DNA of 64,000 nt from Sneathiella chinensis (GTDB lineage: Bacteria; Pseudomonadota; Alphaproteobacteria; Sneathiellales; Sneathiellaceae): assembly GCF_012720115.1 (NCBI RefSeq), contig NZ_VNWN01000002.1, forward strand, positions 744,001-808,000, read 5' to 3'. The position numbers and the translations under genes are program-made. The notes below the pieces were generated by a model. That model was given only the letters and a program-made list of their open reading frames with translations. It did no database searches and was not told the DNA's origin. Below are positions 61,195 to 64,000 of the stretch, one piece after another (position 1 is the stretch's first letter; every line of letters starts with the position of its first letter).

Positions 61195-63153
61195 CTAGTC
61201 TTCGGCTTCGAGGGCGAGCAGGATATCTCCCCGCGCCACCTGATCCCCGATCCGGGCGGAAACACGATCCACCTTTGCATCGCGGGGCACACAAAGACGG
61301 TGCTCCATCTTCATGGCTTCCAGAAGAATGACCGCTTGTCCCTTGTCGACCCGATCTCCCGCTTGTGCCTCTACGGCAATGATCTTGCCTGCCATGGGGG
61401 CGACAATCGTATTGTCCGATGCGCCGTCCCCGTCCCGCTCGGCGGCGAAAGGATTGGCGGTCAGGGCCAGCGTGTGCTCCCCAAAATCCAGAACGGTTTC
61501 GCCATTTTCCTCCCAGAAAGTGAAGGGATGGGCCTGATCGTCGATCCAGCCGATCATGGAATGGGGCCCCGTCTCCTCGAACCGGATATCCAGAATCACC
61601 GCACTGTCCGGGTCCTGATACCGGACCCGGTCGCCGTCGATGGACACCTGACAGGATTTCAGGGTGTCTTCGATCTTGTAATGCCAGTGGCGGAACGGGT
61701 TGCCCAGACTTGACCAATCGGTTGGGCCAGACTGCCATTTCCGGCACTCGACCAGATAGGTTGAGGCCACGGCCACCTGCTCAAGAGGGTGGGGGACAGG
61801 GGCCTTGGGTTCGTCCAGAAGGCGGGCAATGAAACCGGTATCCAGTTCGTTGTCCCGGAAATAGTCATGTTCAAGGCAACGGAGCAGGAAGGCGCAGTTG
61901 GTTCTGAAACCGGCCAGCCTTTGCCCCCGAAGGGCCTTTGCCAGACGCCGTCTTGCCTGTTCGCGGCTTTCCCCCCATGCAATGACCTTGGCAATCATGG
62001 GATCATAGCGGGCGGAGATGTCGCGCCCCGGAACAATCATGTGATCATTGCGGATATGGGGCAGGGTGGCCGGGGACCATTCCAGAACCGTTCCTGTTTG
62101 CGGCAGGAAGTTTTCGTCCGGGTCTTCGGCATAGAGGCGAACCTCGATGGCGTGCCCTGTGAAGGTGATGTCCGCCTGTTCTTTGGGCAGGGGGGCGTCG
62201 CTGGCAATGCGGAACTGCCAGTCCACCAGATCGATCCCGGTAATATATTCGGTGACCGGATGCTCCACCTGCAGGCGGGTGTTCATTTCGATGAAATAGT
62301 ATTCCCCCGACGGCAGCATCAGGAACTCGACCGTTCCGACACCGCGATAATTGATGCTGCGGGCGGCCTGAACGGCATCCGCCCCAAGGCGTTCGCGAAG
62401 GTCTTCTTCCAGAACCGTTGAGGGGGCTTCCTCGATGACTTTCTGGTTGCGACGCTGACATGTGCAGTCCCGTTCGAACAGGTGAACCACATTGCCATGG
62501 GCATCCGCAGCAACCTGCACCTCGATATGGCGCACCGTGGTCAGGGCTTTTTCCAGAATGACGGCATCAGACCCGAAGGCTGAGGCGGCCTCGGCCCTTG
62601 CAGAAGCCAGCAGGCTTTCGAAATCATTCATATCCTCGACCAGACGCATGCCGCGACCGCCGCCGCCTGCGGCCGCCTTGATCAGGACCGGCAGGCCGAT
62701 TTTTTCGGCTTCGATGGCAAGTGTTTCGTCGGACTGATCCGCGCCGTTATAGCCCGGAATGCAGGGCACGCCGTTCTCGATCATCTTCTGTTTGGCGGCG
62801 CCCTTGTCCCCCATCAGGCGGATGGCGTCCGCATCCGGCCCCATGAAGGTGATGCCCGCCTTTTGGCAAGCCGCAGCGAATTCCGGGTTTTCCGACAGGA
62901 AGCCGTATCCGGGATGGATGGCATCCACCTGTTCGGCCCGGGCCACAGTGATGATCCGCTCAATATCCAGATAGGGTTCCCCATGACCCGGAAGGTCCGG
63001 CAAAAAGACAGCCTTGTCCGCCAGTTGGGTATGGGGGGTGCCCCGATCGGTTTCCGTAAAGAGGGAGACCGTTCTGATCCCCATTTTTTCAGCGGTTTTG
63101 ATAATGCGTGCGGCGATTTCACCGCGATTGGCAATGAGAACACTCTCTATCAT
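61195..63153 (-). CDS. acyl-CoA carboxylase alpha subunit (biotin carboxylase + biotin carrier), second paralogue
   Basis: 652 residues. VLIANRGEIAARIIKTAE opens the biotin carboxylase domain; the ATP-grasp loop is AAAGGGGRGMR and EMNTRLQVEHPVTEY follows. The biotin lysine is in EAMKMEH near residue 620. It is a distinct paralogue of the AtuF-like protein at 10.3 kb. The ATG overlaps the AtuA stop by four bases (ATGA), so the two are translationally coupled. It needs a beta subunit, which probably lies to the right of the window. Its substrate is a branched enoyl-CoA by context; methylcrotonyl- and geranyl-CoA are both possible. Confidence 0.92.
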   Translation of the reverse strand: MIESVLIANRGEIAARIIKTAEKMGIRTVSLFTETDRGTPHTQLADKAVFLPDLPGHGEPYLDIERIITVARAEQVDAIHPGYGFLSENPEFAAACQKAGITFMGPDADAIRLMGDKGAAKQKMIENGVPCIPGYNGADQSDETLAIEAEKIGLPVLIKAAAGGGGRGMRLVEDMNDFESLLASARAEAASAFGSDAVILEKALTTVRHIEVQVAADAHGNVVHLFERDCTCQRRNQKVIEEAPSTVLEEDLRERLGADAVQAARSINYRGVGTVEFLMLPSGEYYFIEMNTRLQVEHPVTEYITGIDLVDWQFRIASDAPLPKEQADITFTGHAIEVRLYAEDPDENFLPQTGTVLEWSPATLPHIRNDHMIVPGRDISARYDPMIAKVIAWGESREQARRRLAKALRGQRLAGFRTNCAFLLRCLEHDYFRDNELDTGFIARLLDEPKAPVPHPLEQVAVASTYLVECRKWQSGPTDWSSLGNPFRHWHYKIEDTLKSCQVSIDGDRVRYQDPDSAVILDIRFEETGPHSMIGWIDDQAHPFTFWEENGETVLDFGEHTLALTANPFAAERDGDGASDNTIVAPMAGKIIAVEAQAGDRVDKGQAVILLEAMKMEHRLCVPRDAKVDRVSARIGDQVARGDILLALEAED

Positions 63154-64000
63154 GTTGACGCACTCCGACGGGCGTTTTGCTGTTGGGCCTGTTCCGCAAG
63201 GGACGCAGGAACCGGAACGGGCATGGCCAGAATTTGCTGGCCATAGGTCTTGGCCTGACTGTCCAGATGAAGCGACGAAGTGCCCCCGCCGCCAAGGCTG
63301 TTTTCAATCAGGAAGTTGAAGGCCCCCATTCCCGGAAGAGGGAACCGGGATGTGTCCCCCTTGGCGTTATGGGAAAACCATGCGCCGACAGCCTCCGGGG
63401 TGAGGGCCGCTGCGATGTAAGGGGTGTAATCCGGGCTTCGGGACAGGACGCCCACATTGGCGTGATTGCCCTTGTCGCCGCTTCTGGCGACGGCCAGATC
63501 AATCAGCGGAACAGAGACGGTGCCATCTTCATCAAGGCCGGTGGCCGGGGGCATCGTCATCGCGTCAGGTGTCGTGGCGGTGTCCGCCCCCGGTTCTGAA
63601 AAGGCGGGATGCTGTATCTGGTAAGGGATTTTTTCCCCATCCAGATAGACCGCTGGTGAGATGAAATCCTTGCCCAGCAGGAACGAGAACAGGGCTACAA
63701 CCGGTGTGATCTTTGGCCGTCCCGCGGCCCCGCCGGAGCACCGCCCCGTGGTCATGGAGAGAGCAACACCCGTGGCCTCTTTCGAGAACAGATCAAGGGC
63801 TTCCCGGTTGTCATGCCGGACATCAAGGCGCATGGTGACTTCGCGGGCCTCGCTTTCCGGGGCATTTCTGTTGTCGCCCCAAAGGGTCTGGGCGCCGACC
63901 AGATGAATGGCCGTCTCCCGGTAGTCGCCAAGATTTCTTTCCCGGAACAGGCGGCGGGTCCGCTTCAACAGCGATTCCGCAAAGGCCCGGCCCTTGGCCG
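63150..64000 (-). CDS. atuA: AtuA family protein (acyclic terpene utilization), C-terminal part
   Basis: The frame is open to the right edge, so the N-terminus is missing (full-length members have about 590 residues). The visible part includes TRRLFRERNLGDYRETAIHLVGAQTLWG, then the DUF1446-type block VPLIDLAVARSGDKGNHANVGVLSR, and GAFNFLIENSLGGGG. AtuA is required for growth on citronellol/geraniol in Pseudomonas but its chemistry is not established. It is coupled to the carboxylase alpha subunit downstream, which suggests a role in handling the carboxylated CoA ester. Confidence 0.9.
   Translation of the reverse strand, partial: AKGRAFAESLLKRTRRLFRERNLGDYRETAIHLVGAQTLWGDNRNAPESEAREVTMRLDVRHDNREALDLFSKEATGVALSMTTGRCSGGAAGRPKITPVVALFSFLLGKDFISPAVYLDGEKIPYQIQHPAFSEPGADTATTPDAMTMPPATGLDEDGTVSVPLIDLAVARSGDKGNHANVGVLSRSPDYTPYIAAALTPEAVGAWFSHNAKGDTSRFPLPGMGAFNFLIENSLGGGGTSSLHLDSQAKTYGQQILAMPVPVPASLAEQAQQQNARRSAST

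Noticed and set aside
1-64000. tRNA, rRNA, CRISPR, insertion sequences, prophage
   Set aside because: No T-arm-like GGTTCGAATCC in gaps, no regularly spaced repeats, no transposase, integrase or phage structural genes.

Overview
The window looks like about 64 kb of an alphaproteobacterial chromosome. It is GC-rich (roughly 57-60% by eye), densely packed in short operons, and dominated by CoA-ester catabolism. The class assignment is an inference from gene content and family flavour: FadB-type trifunctional operon, AtuA/acyl-CoA carboxylase genes, DUF1643, DUF465, SCP2, a paired Liv transporter and a TGA-N9-TCA box. I saw no rRNA or tRNA gene, CRISPR array, transposase or prophage gene. Two genes run off the window: an acyl-CoA dehydrogenase at the left edge and an AtuA-family gene at the right edge.

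Region 1 (1-8.6 kb) is fatty-acid beta-oxidation. It holds a DmdC/FadE-type acyl-CoA dehydrogenase, then an operon of long-chain-type acyl-CoA dehydrogenase, thiolase and FadB-type hydratase/3-hydroxyacyl-CoA dehydrogenase closed by a strong terminator. A GNAT acetyltransferase follows, then a leftward TetR operon with two hotdog thioesterases. Region 2 (8.6-24.8 kb) starts with an EF-hand protein. It continues with a leftward operon (SDR, carboxyltransferase, acyl-CoA dehydrogenase, biotin carboxylase, second acyl-CoA dehydrogenase) that resembles the acyclic-terpene (atu) pathway and has a LiuR-like palindrome in its promoter. Next come an SCP2 protein, a very basic 72-aa orphan, a 57-aa orphan behind a Fur/RirA-like box, a fatty-acyl-CoA synthetase, a dienoyl-CoA isomerase, small conserved proteins and an M20 peptidase.

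Region 3 (24.8-32 kb) holds a semialdehyde dehydrogenase, a membrane stress-type protein, a thiol dioxygenase plus four-rhodanese operon, and a two-subunit (PimC/PimD-like) acyl-CoA dehydrogenase. Region 4 (32-48.7 kb) is housekeeping and accessory: thymidine kinase, DUF1643, two GSTs, a Pro/Ala-rich coiled-coil protein, FAH and MBL hydrolases, a DUF4389-DinB fusion, a serine-glyoxylate-type aminotransferase, three MFS transporters, a SAM methyltransferase, an SDR, an alpha/beta hydrolase without a normal start codon, and a TetR regulator.

Region 5 (48.9-58 kb) runs mainly rightward. It contains a parallel beta-helix protein with its diheme cytochrome c partner, a Liv-type ABC importer with a fused LivH-LivM permease, a 2OG-Fe(II)-oxygenase-like protein and an HD-domain protein. 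A perfect FNR/FixK box lies between the HD gene and a divergent DUF465 gene. Region 6 (58-64 kb) has a CDF metal exporter divergent from a MerR regulator with a textbook MerR operator, then DUF2804, an EamA transporter, and a second biotin-containing carboxylase subunit translationally coupled to AtuA.

The main theme is activation of acyl chains (acyl-CoA synthetase), alpha-beta dehydrogenation by six acyl-CoA dehydrogenases, carboxylation of branched enoyl-CoAs by two separate biotin carboxylases, and thiolysis. The most interesting loose ends are the small orphan proteins, the non-canonical or leaderless starts, and the regulatory palindromes.
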